A stretch of 64,000 bases of DNA. Source: Fallopia convolvulus. Its lineage: Eukaryota; Streptophyta; Magnoliopsida; Caryophyllales; Polygonaceae. The DNA lies in the NCBI GenBank assembly GCA_964016875.1, contig OZ024724.1, positions 35,673,786 to 35,737,785 of the forward strand, in the 5' to 3' direction. A model generated the notes under the pieces. The model did not search any database and had not been told where the DNA came from. It saw only the letters and a program-made list of their open reading frames with translations. The translations under genes and the position numbers were made by a program. Below, in pieces: positions 36,601 through 50,800 of this stretch (its first letter is position 1; every line of letters starts with the position of its first letter).

Positions 36601-39600
36601 TTTAGGAGTGACTTTTACATGGACATTTCATCGAACACTTGGCGTGTAATGTTAAATCACAAGTCAATTTTTAAAGGCAAAAGGAGAAAAAACAAGTGAA
36701 CTTTAAAGACATCTAGGCATAAGCAAAAAAAATGAGGATAGTATCAAGCCAATAAGCACATTTTACAATACAACATCAAGACGTACTGGATAAAAGCATG
36801 TATTCGAACTTTGAAACCGAATGCTACATTTAGGAGTGACATTTACATGGACAGTTCATCGAACACTTGGCATGCAATGTTAGATCACATGTCATTTTTT
36901 AGCCAAAATGAGAAAAAACAAGTGAACTTTAAAGTAATCTAGGCAGAAGCATAAAGAATGAGGATAGTATCGAGCCAATAAGCACGTTCCACAGTACAGA
37001 GTCATGACATATAGGATAAAAGCATAAATTCGAACCTAGAAACCGAATGCCACATTTAAGAGTTACATTTACATGGACATATCATCGAACACTTGGCGTA
37101 ATGTGAGATCTGAAGTCAATTTTTTAAAGGCAAAGGGAAAAAAAACAAGTGAACTTTAAAGACATCTAGGCCTAAGCGCAAAGAATGAGGATAGTATTAA
37201 GCCAATAAGCACATTCTGCACTACAAAATCAAGACGTATCGAATAAAAGCATAAATTAAAACCTTGAAACCGAATGCCACATTTATGAGTGACATTTACA
37301 TGGACATTTCATCGAACACTTGGCGTGCAATGTTAGACCAAAAGTCAATTTTTAAGGGAAAAATGAGAAAAAACAAGTGAACTTTAAAGATATCTAGGCA
37401 TAAACATAAAGAATGAGGATATTATCAAACCAATAAGCACATTCAGCACTACAAAATCAATACGTATCGAAAAAAAGCATAAATTCAAACCTTGATACCG
37501 AATGCCACATTTAGGAGTGACATTTACATGGACATTTCATCGAACATTTGGCGTGTAATGTTAAATCACAAGTCAATTTTTAAAGGCAAAAGGAGAAAAA
37601 ACAAGTGAACTTTAAAGACATCTAGGCATAAGCAAAAAAAACGAGGATAGTATCAAGCCAATAAGCACATTTTACAATACAACATCAAGACGTACTGGAT
37701 AAAAGCATGGATTCGAACTTTGAAACCGAATGCTACATTTAGGAGTGACATTTACATGGACAGTTCATCGAACACTTGGCATGCAATGTTAGATCACATG
37801 TCATTTTTTATCCAGAATGAGAAAAAACAAGTGAACTTTAAAGACATCTAGGCAGAATCATAAAGAATGAGGATAGTATCTAGCCAATAAGCACGTTCTA
37901 CAGTACAAAGTCATGACATTTCGGATAAAAGCATAAATTCGAACTTAGAAACCGAATGCCACATTTAAGAGTTACATTTACATGGACATATCATCGAACA
38001 CTTGGCGTAATGTTAGATCTGAAGTCAATTTTTTAAAGGCAAAGGGAAAAAAAAACAAGTGAACTTTAAAGACATTTCGGCCTAAGCACAAAGAATGAGG
38101 ATAGTATTAAGCCAATAAGCACATTCTGCACTACAAAATAAAGACGTATCGAATAAAAGCATACATTCAAACCTTTAAACCGAATGCCACATTTATGAGT
38201 GACATTTACATGAACATTTCATCGAACACTTGGCGTGTGATATTAAATCACAAGTCAAATTTTAAAGGCAAAAGGAGATAAAACAAGTGTACTTTAAAGA
38301 CATCTAGGCATAAGCACAAAAAATGAGGATAGTATCAAGCCAATAAGCAAATTTTGCAATACAAAATCAAGACGTATCGACTTAAAGCATAAATTCAAAC
38401 CTTGAAGCCGAAAGCCACATTTATGAGTGACATTTACATGGACATTTCATCGAACACTTAACGTGCAATGTTAGACCAAAAGTCAATTTTTAAGGGCAAA
38501 ACGAGAAAAAACAAGTGAACCTTAAAGATATCTAGGCATAAGCAAAAAGAATGAGGATAGTATCAAGCCAATAAGCACATCAGCACTACAAAATCAATAC
38601 GTATCGAATAAAAGCATAAATTCAAACCTTGAAACCGAATGTCACATTTAGGAGTGACATTTACATGGACATCATCGAACACTTGGCATGTAATGTTAAA
38701 TCACAAGTCAAATTTTAAAGGCAAAAGGAGAAAAAACAAGTGAACTTTAAAGACATCTAGGCATAAGCACAAAAAATGAGGATATTATCAAGCCAATAAG
38801 CTCATTTTGCAATACAAAATCAAGACGTACTGGATAAAAGCATGAATTCGAACTTTGAAACCGAATGCCACATTTAGGAGTGACATTTACATGGACAGTT
38901 CATCGGACACTTAGCGTGCAATGTTAGATCACATGTCATTTTTTAGCCAAAATGAGAAAAAACAAGTGAACTTTAAAGTAATCTAGGTAGAAGCATAAAG
39001 AATGAGGATAGTATCTAGCCAATAAGCACGTTCCACAGTACAGAGTCATGACATATAGGATAAAAGCATAAATTCGAACCTAGAAACCGAATGCCACATT
39101 TAAGAGTTACATTTACATGGACATATCATCGAACACTTGGCGTAATGTTAGATCTGAAGTCAATTTTTTAAAGGCAAAGGGAAAAAAAACAAGTGAACTT
39201 TAAAGACATCTAGGCCTAAGCGCAAAGAATGAGGATAGTATTAAGCCAATAAGCACATTCTGTACTACAAAATAAAGACGTATCGAATAAACGGATAAAT
39301 TCAAACCTTGAAACCGAATGCCACATTTATGAGTGACATTTACATGGACATTTCATCGAACACTTGGCGTGTGATATTAAATCACAAGTCAAATTTTAAA
39401 GGCAAAAGGAGAAAAAACAAGTGAACTTTAAAGACATCTAGGCATAAGCACAAAAAATAAGGATAGTATCAAGCCAATAAGCAAATTTTGCAATACAAAA
39501 TCAAGACGTATCGACTTAAAGCATAAATTCAAACCTTGAAACCGAATGCCACATTTATGAGTGACATTTACATGGACATTTCATCGAACACATGGCGTGC

Positions 39601-40061
39601 AATGTTAGACCAAAAGTCAATTTTTAAGGGAAAAATGAGAAAAAACAAGTGAACTTTAAAGATATCTAGGCATAAACATAAAGAATGAGGATATTATCAA
39701 GCCAATAAGCACATTCAGCACTACAAAATCAATACGTATCGAAAAAAAGCATAAATTCAAACCTTGAAACCGAATGCCACATTTAGGAGTGACTTTTACA
39801 TGGACATTTCATCGAACACTTGGCGTGTAATGTTAAATCACAAGTCAATTTTTAAAGGCAAAAGGAGAAAAAACAAGTGAACTTTAAAGACATCTAGGCA
39901 TAAGCAAAAAAAATGAGGATAGTATCAAGCCAATAAGCACATTTTACAATACAACATCAAGACGTACTGGATAAAAGCATGTATTCGAACTTTGAAACCG
40001 AATGCTACATTTAGGAGTGACATTTACATGGACAGTTCATCGAACACTTGGCATGCAATGT
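33700..40061. repeat. Two copies of a 14-monomer higher-order repeat (3181 bp)
   Basis: Rare variants recur with a shift of exactly 3181 bp: gagcc after gtatc at 33791 and 36972, aaggagataa at 35091 and 38272, gacttaaag at 35198 and 38379, ataagg at about 36276 and 39457. 3181 is 14 x 227 plus 3. Copies are 33700-36880 and 36881-40061, with only isolated substitutions seen (for example gactgac against gagtgac near 35020). The period stops at about 40075, where agccaaaatgag is replaced by atccagaatgag. Confidence 0.85.
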
Positions 40062-43000
40062 TAGATCACATGTCATTTTTTATCCAGAATGAGAAAAAAC
40101 AAGTGAACTTTAAAGACATCTAGGCAGAAGCATAAAGAATGAGGATAGTATCTAGCCAATAAGCACGTTCTACAGTACAAAGTCATGACATTTCGGATAA
40201 AAGCATAAATTCGAACCTAGAAACCGAATGCCACATTTAAGAGTTACATTTACATGGACATATCATCGAACACTTGGCGTAATGTTAGATCTGAAGTCAA
40301 TTTTTTAAAGGCAAAGGGAAAAAAAACAAGTGAACTTTAAAGACATTTCGGCCTAAGCACAAAGAATGAGGATAGTATTAAGCCAATAAGCACATTCTGC
40401 ACTACAAAATAAAGACGTATCGAATAAAAGGATAAATTCAAACCTTGAAACTGAATGCCACATTTTCGAGTGACATTTACATGGACATTTCATCGAACAC
40501 TTGGCGTGTGATATTAAATCACAAGTCAAATCTTAAAGGCAAAAGGAGAAAAAACAAGTGAACTTTAAAGACATCTAGGCATAAGCACAAAAAATGAGGA
40601 TAGTATCAAGCCAATAAGCAAATTTTGCAATACAAAATCAAGACGTATCGACTTAAAGCATAAATTCAAACCTTGAAACCGAAAGCCACATTTATGAGTG
40701 ACATTTACATGGACATTTCATCGAACACTTAACGTGCAATGTTAGACCAAAAGTCAATTTTTAAGGGCAAAACGAGAAAAAACAAGTGAACCTTAAAGAT
40801 ATCTAGGCATAAGCAAAAAGAATGAGGATAGTATCAAGCCAATAAGCACATCAGCACTACAAAATCAATACGTATCGAATAAAAGCATAAATTCAAACCT
40901 TGAAACCGAATGTCACATTTAGGAGTGACATTTACATGGACATCATCGAACACTTGGCATGTAATGTTAAATCACAAGTCAAATTTTAAAGGCAAAAGGA
41001 GAAAAAACAAGTGAACTTTAAAGACATCTAGGCATAAGCACAAAAAATGAGGATATTATCAAGCCAATAAGCTCATTTTGCAATACAAAATCAAGACGTA
41101 CTGGATAAAAGCATGAATTCGAACTTTGAAACCGAATGCCACATTTAGGAGTGACATTTACATGGACAGTTCATCGGACACTTAGCGTGCAATGTTAGAT
41201 CACATGTCATTTTTTAGCCAAAATGAGAAAAAACAAGTGAACTTTAAAGTAATCTAGGCAGAAGCATAAAGAATGAGGATAGTATCTAGCCAATAAGCAC
41301 GTTCCACAGTACAGAGTCATGACATATAGGATAAAAGCATAAATTCGAACCTAGAAACCGAATGCCACATTTAAGAGTTACATTTACATGGACATATCAT
41401 CGAACACTTGGCGTAATGTTAGATCTGAAGTCAATTTTTTAAAGGCAAAGGGAAAAAAAACAAGTGAACTTTAAAGACATCTAGGCCTAAGCGCAAAGAA
41501 TGAGGATAGTATTAAGCCAATAAGCACATTCTGTACTACAAAATAAAGACGTATCGAATAAACGGATAAATTCAAACCTTGAAACCGAATGCCACATTTA
41601 TGAGTGACATTTACATGGACATTTCATCGAACACTTGGCGTGTGATATTAAATCACAAGTCAAATTTTAAAGGCAAAAGGAGAAAAAACAAGTGAACTTT
41701 AAAGACATCTAGGCATAAGCACAAAAAATGAGGATAGTATCAAGCCAATAAGCAAATTTTGCAATACAAAATCAAGACGTATCGACTTAAAGCATAAATT
41801 CAAACCTTGAAACCGAAAGCCACATTTATGAGTGACATTTACATGGACATTTCATCGAACACTTAACGTGCAATGTTAGACCAAAAGTCAATTTTTAAGG
41901 GCAAAACGAGAAAAAACAAGTGAACCTTAAAGATATCTAGGCATAAGCAAAAAGAATGAGGATAGTATCAAGCCAATAAGCACATCAGCACTACAAAATC
42001 AATACGTATCGAATAAAAGCATAAATTCAAACCTTGAAACCGAATGTCACATTTAGGAGTGACATTTACATGGACATCATCGAACACTTGGCATGTAATG
42101 TTAAATCACAAGTCAAATTTTAAAGGCAAAAGGAGAAAAAACAAGTGAACTTTAAAGACATCTAGGCATAAGCACAAAAAATGAGGATATTATCAAGCCA
42201 ATAAGCTCATTTTGCAATACAAAATCAAGACGTACTGGATAAAAGCATGAATTCGAACTTTGAAACCGAATGCCACATTTAGGAGTGACATTTACATGGA
42301 CAGTTCATCGGACACTTAGCGTGCAATGTTAGATCACATGTCATTTTTTAGCCAAAATGAGAAAAAACAAGTGAACTTTAAAGTAATCTAGGCAGAAGCA
42401 TAAAGAATGAGGATAGTATCGAGCCAATAAGCACGTTCCACAGTACAGAGTCATGACATATAGGATAAAAGCATAAATTCGAACCTAGAAACCGAATGCC
42501 ACATTTAAGAGTTACATTTACATGGACATATCATCGAACACTTGGCGTAATGTGAGATCTGAAGTCAATTTTTTAAAGGCAAAGGGAAAAAAAACAAGTG
42601 AACTTTAAAGACATCTAGGCCTAAGCGCAAAGAATGAGGATAGTATTAAGCCAATAAGCACATTCTGCACTACAAAATCAAGACGTATCGAATAAAAGCA
42701 TAAATTAAAACCTTGAAACCGAATGCCACATTTATGAGTGACATTTACATGGACATTTCATCGAACACTTGGCGTGCAATGTTAGACCAAAAGTCAATTT
42801 TTAAGGGAAAAATGAGAAAAAACAAGTGAACTTTAAAGATATCTAGGCATAAACATAAAGAATGAGGATATTATCAAACCAATAAGCACATTCAGCACTA
42901 CAAAATCAATACGTATCGAAAAAAAGCATAAATTCAAACCTTGATACCGAATGCCACATTTAGGAGTGACATTTACATGGACATTTCATCGAACATTTGG

Positions 43001-44844
43001 CGTGTAATGTTAAATCACAAGTCAATTTTTAAAGGCAAAAGGAGAAAAAACAAGTGAACTTTAAAGACATCTAGGCATAAGCAAAAAAAACGAGGATAGT
43101 ATCAAGCCAATAAGCACATTTTACAATACAACATCAAGACGTACTGGATAAAAGCATGGATTCGAACTTTGAAACCGAATGCTACATTTAGGAGTGACAT
43201 TTACATGGACAGTTCATCGAACACTTGGCATGCAATGTTAGATCACATGTCATTTTTTATCCAGAATGAGAAAAAACAAGTGAACTTTAAAGACATCTAG
43301 GCAGAATCATAAAGAATGAGGATAGTATCTAGCCAATAAGCACGTTCTACAGTACAAAGTCATGACATTTCGGATAAAAGCATAAATTCGAACTTAGAAA
43401 CCGAATGCCACATTTAAGAGTTACATTTACATGGACATATCATCGAACACTTGGCGTAATGTTAGATCTGAAGTCAATTTTTTAAAGGCAAAGGGAAAAA
43501 AAAACAAGTGAACTTTAAAGACATTTCGGCCTAAGCACAAAGAATGAGGATAGTATTAAGCCAATAAGCACATTCTGCACTACAAAATAAAGACGTATCG
43601 AATAAAAGCATACATTCAAACCTTTAAACCGAATGCCACATTTATGAGTGACATTTACATGAACATTTCATCGAACACTTGGCGTGTGATATTAAATCAC
43701 AAGTCAAATTTTAAAGGCAAAAGGAGATAAAACAAGTGTACTTTAAAGACATCTAGGCATAAGCACAAAAAATGAGGATAGTATCAAGCCAATAAGCAAA
43801 TTTTGCAATACAAAATCAAGACGTATCGACTTAAAGCATAAATTCAAACCTTGAAGCCGAAAGCCACATTTATGAGTGACATTTACATGGACATTTCATC
43901 GAACACTTAACGTGCAATGTTAGACCAAAAGTCAATTTTTAAGGGCAAAACGAGAAAAAACAAGTGAACCTTAAAGATATCTAGGCATAAGCAAAAAGAA
44001 TGAGGATAGTATCAAGCCAATAAGCACATCAGCACTACAAAATCAATACGTATCGAATAAAAGCATAAATTCAAACCTTGAAACCGAATGTCACATTTAG
44101 GAGTGACATTTACATGGACATCATCGAACACTTGGCATGTAATGTTAAATCACAAGTCAAATTTTAAAGGCAAAAGGAGAAAAAACAAGTGAACTTTAAA
44201 GACATCTAGGCATAAGCACAAAAAATGAGGATATTATCAAGCCAATAAGCTCATTTTGCAATACAAAATCAAGACGTACTGGATAAAAGCATGAATTCGA
44301 ACTTTGAAACCGAATGCCACATTTAGGAGTGACATTTACATGGACAGTTCATCGGACACTTAGCGTGCAATGTTAGATCACATGTCATTTTTTAGCCAAA
44401 ATGAGAAAAAACAAGTGAACTTTAAAGTAATCTAGGCAGAAGCATAAAGAATGAGGATAGTATCTAGCCAATAAGCACGTTCCACAGTACAGAGTCATGA
44501 CATATAGGATAAAAGCATAAATTCGAACCTAGAAACCGAATGCCACATTTAAGAGTTACATTTACATGGACATATCATCGAACACTTGGCGTAATGTTAG
44601 ATCTGAAGTCAATTTTTTAAAGGCAAAGGGAAAAAAAACAAGTGAACTTTAAAGACATCTAGGCCTAAGCGCAAAGAATGAGGATAGTATTAAGCCAATA
44701 AGCACATTCTGTACTACAAAATAAAGACGTATCGAATAAACGGATAAATTCAAACCTTGAAACCGAATGCCACATTTATGAGTGACATTTACATGGACAT
44801 TTCATCGAACACTTGGCGTGTGATATTAAATCACAAGTCAAATT
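40062..44844. repeat. Mosaic satellite segment between the two HOR blocks
   Basis: This stretch is assembled from pieces found elsewhere. From about 38490 to 42190 it matches 48250-51950 at a shift of 9760 bp (43 monomers). From about 42330 to 44844 it matches 36881-39395 at a shift of 5449 bp (24 monomers). The switches are abrupt and fall inside monomers, as expected of unequal exchange or conversion. Confidence 0.75.
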
Positions 44845-47800
44845 TTAAAGGCAAAAGGAGAAAAAACAAGTGAACTTTAAAGACATCTAGGCATAAGCAC
44901 AAAAAATGAGGATAGTATCAAGCCAATAAGCAAATTTTGCAATACAAAATCAAGACGTATCGACTTAAAGCATAAATTCAAACCTTGAAACCGAAAGCCA
45001 CATTTATGAGTGACATTTACATGGACATTTCATCGAACACTTAACGTGCAATGTTAGACCAAAAGTCAATTTTTAAGGGCAAAACGAGAAAAAACAAGTG
45101 AACCTTAAAGATATCTAGGCATAAGCAAAAAGAATGAGGATAGTATCAAGCCAATAAGCACATCAGCACTACAAAATCAATACGTATCGAATAAAAGCAT
45201 AAATTCAAACCTTGAAACCGAATGTCACATTTAGGAGTGACATTTACATGGACATCATCGAACACTTGGCATGTAATGTTAAATCACAAGTCAAATTTTA
45301 AAGGCAAAAGGAGAAAAAACAAGTGAACTTTAAAGACATCTAGGCATAAGCACAAAAAATGAGGATATTATCAAGCCAATAAGCTCATTTTGCAATACAA
45401 AATCAAGACGTACTGGATAAAAGCATGAATTCGAACTTTGAAACCGAATGCCACATTTAGGAGTGACATTTACATGGACAGTTCATCGGACACTTAGCGT
45501 GCAATGTTAGATCACATGTCATTTTTTAGCCAAAATGAGAAAAAACAAGTGAACTTTAAAGTAATCTAGGCAGAAGCATAAAGAATGAGGATAGTATCTA
45601 GCCAATAAGCACGTTCCACAGTACAGAGTCATGACATATAGGATAAAAGCATAAATTCGAACCTAGAAACCGAATGCCACATTTAAGAGTTACATTTACA
45701 TGGACATATCATCGAACACTTGGCGTAATGTTAGATCTGAAGTCAATTTTTTAAAGGCAAAGGGAAAAAAAACAAGTGAACTTTAAAGACATCTAGGCCT
45801 AAGCGCAAAGAATGAGGATAGTATTAAGCCAATAAGCACATTCTGTACTACAAAATAAAGACGTATCGAATAAACGGATAAATTCAAACCTTGAAACCGA
45901 ATGCCACATTTATGAGTGACATTTACATGGACATTTCATCGAACACTTGGCGTGTGATATTAAATCACAAGTCAAATTTTAAAGGCAAAAGGAGAAAAAA
46001 CAAGTGAACTTTAAAGACATCTTGGCATAAGCACAAAAAATGAGGATAGTATCAAGCCAATAAGCAAATTTTGCAATACAAAATCAAGACGTATCGACTT
46101 AAAGCATAAATTCAAACCTTGAAACCGAAAGCCACATTTATGAGTGACATTTACATGGACATTTCATCGAACACTTAACGTGCAATGTTAGACCAAAAGT
46201 CAATTTTTAAGGGCAAAACGAGAAAAAACAAGTGAACCTTAAAGATATCTAGGCATAAGCAAAAAGAATGAGGATAGTATCAAGCCAATAAGCACATCAG
46301 CACTACAAAATCAATACGTATCGAATAAAAGCATAAATTCAAACCTTGAAACCGAATGTCACATTTAGGAGTGACATTTACATGGACATCATCGAACACT
46401 TGGCATGTAATGTTAAATCACAAGTCAAATTTTAAAGGCAAAAGGAGAAAAAACAAGTGAACTTTAAAGACATCTAGGCATAAGCACAAAAAATGAGGAT
46501 ATTATCTAGCCAATAAGCTCATTTTGCAATACAAAATCAAGACGTACTCGATAAAAGCATGAATTCGAACTTTGAAACCGAATGCCACATTTAGGAGTGA
46601 CATTTACATGGACAGTTCATCGGACACTTAGCGTGCAATGTTAGATCACATGTCATTTTTTAGCCAAAATGAGAAAAAACAAGTGAACTTTAAAGACATC
46701 TAGGCAGAAGCATAAAGAATGAGGATAGTATCTAGCCAATAAGCACGTTCTACAGTACAAAGTCATGACATTTCGGATAAAAGCATAAATTCGAACCTAG
46801 AAACCGAATGCCACATTTAAGAGTTACATTTACATGGACATATCATCGAACACTTGGCGTAATGTGAGATCTGAAGTCAATTTTTTAAAGGCAAAGGGAA
46901 AAAAAACAAGTGAACTTTAAAGACATCTAGGCCTAAGCGCAAAGAATGAGGATAGTATTAAGCCAATAAGCACATTCTACACTACAAAATTAAGACGTAT
47001 CGAATAAAAGCATACATTCAAACCTTGAAACCGAATGCCACATTTATGAGTGACATTTACATGGATATTTCATCGAACACTTGGCGTGCAATGTTAGACC
47101 AAAAGTCAATTTTTAAGGGCAAAATGAGAAAAAAAAAGTGAACTTTAAAGATATCTAGGCATAAACATAAAGAATGAGGATAGTATCAAGCCAATAAGCA
47201 CATTCAGCACTACAAAATCAATACGTATCGAATAAAAGCATAAATTCAAACCATGAAACCGAATGCCACATTTAGGAGTGACATTTACATGGACATTTCA
47301 TCGAACACTTGGCGTGTAATGTTAAATCACAAGTCAATTTTTAAAGGCAAAAGGAGAAAAAACAAGTGAACTTTAAAGACATCTAGGCATAAGCAAAAAA
47401 AAATGAGGATAGTATCAAGCCAATAAGCACATTTTGCAATACAAAATCAAGACGTACTGGATAAAAGCATGGATTCGAACTTTGAAATCGAATGATACAT
47501 TTAGGAGTGACATTTACATGGACAGTTTATCGAACACTTGGCGTGCAATGTTAGATCACATGTCATTTTTTAGCCAGAATGAGAAAAAACAAGTGAACTT
47601 TAAATACATCTAGGCAGAAGCATAAAGAATGAGGATAATATCTAGCCAATAAGCACGTTCTACAGTACAAAGTCATGACATATCGGATAAAAGCATAAAT
47701 TCGAACCTAGAAACCGAATGCCACATTTAAGAGTTACATTTACATGGACATATCATCGAACACTTGGCGTAATGTTAGATCTGAAGTCAATTTTTTAAAG

Positions 47801-50800
47801 GCAAAGGGAAAAAAAACAAGTGAACTTTGAAGACATCTAGGCCTAAGCACAAAGAATGAGGATAGTATTAAGCCAATAAGCACATTCTGCACTACAAAAT
47901 CAAGACGTATCGAATAAAAGCATAAATTCAAACCTTGAAACCGAATGCCACATTTATGAGTGACATTTACATGAAAATTTCATCGAACACTTGGCGTGTA
48001 ATGTTAAATCACAAGTCAAATTTTAACGGCAAAAGGAGAAAAAACAAGTGAACTTTAAAGACATCTAGGCATAAGCACAAAAATGAGGATAGTATCAAGC
48101 CAATAAGCACATTTTGCAATACAAAATCAAGACGTATCGAATTAAAGCATAAATTCAAACCTTGAAACCGAAAGCGACATTTATGAGTGACATTTACATG
48201 GACATTTCATCGAACACTTGGCGTGCAATGTTAGACCAAAAGTTAATTTTTAAGGGCAAAACGAGAAAAAACAAGTGAACCTTAAAGATATCTAGGCATA
48301 AGCAAAAAGAATGAGGATAGTATCAAGCCAATAAGCACATCAGCACTACAAAATCAATACGTATCGAATAAAAGCATAAATTCAAACCTTGAAACCGAAT
48401 GTCACATTTAGGAGTGACATTTACATGGACATCATCGAACACTTGGCATGTAATGTTAAATCACAAGTCAAATTTTAAAGGCAAAAGGAGAAAAAACAAG
48501 TGAACTTTAAAGACATCTAGGCATAAGCACAAAAAATGAGGATATTATCAAGCCAATAAGCTCATTTTGCAATACAAAATCAAGACGTACTGGATAAAAG
48601 CATGAATTCGAACTTTGAAACCGAATGCCACATTTAGGAGTGACATTTACATGGACAGTTCATCGGACACTTAGCGTGCAATGTTAGATCACATGTCATT
48701 TTTTAGCCAAAATGAGAAAAAACAAGTGAACTTTAAAGTAATCTAGGCAGAAGCATAAAGAATGAGGATAGTATCTAGCCAATAAGCACGTTCCACAGTA
48801 CAGAGTCATGACATATAGGATAAAAGCATAAATTCGAACCTAGAAACCGAATGCCACATTTAAGAGTTACATTTACATGGACATATCATCGAACACTTGG
48901 CGTAATGTTAGATCTGAAGTCAATTTTTTAAAGGCAAAGGGAAAAAAAACAAGTGAACTTTAAAGACATCTAGGCCTAAGCGCAAAGAATGAGGATAGTA
49001 TTAAGCCAATAAGCACATTCTGTACTACAAAATAAAGACGTATCGAATAAACGGATAAATTCAAACCTTGAAACCGAATGCCACATTTATGAGTGACATT
49101 TACATGGACATTTCATCGAACACTTGGCGTGTGATATTAAATCACAAGTCAAATTTTAAAGGCAAAAGGAGAAAAAACAAGTGAACTTTAAAGACATCTA
49201 GGCATAAGCACAAAAAATAAGGATAGTATCAAGCCAATAAGCAAATTTTGCAATACAAAATCAAGACGTATCGACTTAAAGCATAAATTCAAACCTTGAA
49301 ACCGAATGCCACATTTATGAGTGACATTTACATGGACATTTCATCGAACACATGGCGTGCAATGTTAGACCAAAAGTCAATTTTTAAGGGAAAAATGAGA
49401 AAAAACAAGTGAACTTTAAAGATATCTAGGCATAAACATAAAGAATGAGGATATTATCAAGCCAATAAGCACATTCAGCACTACAAAATCAATACGTATC
49501 GAAAAAAAGCATAAATTCAAACCTTGAAACCGAATGCCACATTTAGGAGTGACTTTTACATGGACATTTCATCGAACACTTGGCGTGTAATGTTAAATCA
49601 CAAGTCAATTTTTAAAGGCAAAAGGAGAAAAAACAAGTGAACTTTAAAGACATCTAGGCATAAGCAAAAAAAATGAGGATAGTATCAAGCCAATAAGCAC
49701 ATTTTACAATACAACATCAAGACGTACTGGATAAAAGCATGTATTCGAACTTTGAAACCGAATGCTACATTTAGGAGTGACATTTACATGGACAGTTCAT
49801 CGAACACTTGGCATGCAATGTTAGATCACATGTCATTTTTTATCCAGAATGAGAAAAAACAAGTGAACTTTAAAGACATCTAGGCAGAAGCATAAAGAAT
49901 GAGGATAGTATCTAGCCAATAAGCACGTTCTACAGTACAAAGTCATGACATTTCGGATAAAAGCATAAATTCGAACCTAGAAACCGAATGCCACATTTAA
50001 GAGTTACATTTACATGGACATATCATCGAACACTTGGCGTAATGTTAGATCTGAAGTCAATTTTTTAAAGGCAAAGGGAAAAAAAACAAGTGAACTTTAA
50101 AGACATTTCGGCCTAAGCACAAAGAATGAGGATAGTATTAAGCCAATAAGCACATTCTGCACTACAAAATAAAGACGTATCGAATAAAAGGATAAATTCA
50201 AACCTTGAAACTGAATGCCACATTTTCGAGTGACATTTACATGGACATTTCATCGAACACTTGGCGTGTGATATTAAATCACAAGTCAAATCTTAAAGGC
50301 AAAAGGAGAAAAAACAAGTGAACTTTAAAGACATCTAGGCATAAGCACAAAAAATGAGGATAGTATCAAGCCAATAAGCAAATTTTGCAATACAAAATCA
50401 AGACGTATCGACTTAAAGCATAAATTCAAACCTTGAAACCGAAAGCCACATTTATGAGTGACATTTACATGGACATTTCATCGAACACTTAACGTGCAAT
50501 GTTAGACCAAAAGTCAATTTTTAAGGGCAAAACGAGAAAAAACAAGTGAACCTTAAAGATATCTAGGCATAAGCAAAAAGAATGAGGATAGTATCAAGCC
50601 AATAAGCACATCAGCACTACAAAATCAATACGTATCGAATAAAAGCATAAATTCAAACCTTGAAACCGAATGTCACATTTAGGAGTGACATTTACATGGA
50701 CATCATCGAACACTTGGCATGTAATGTTAAATCACAAGTCAAATTTTAAAGGCAAAAGGAGAAAAAACAAGTGAACTTTAAAGACATCTAGGCATAAGCA

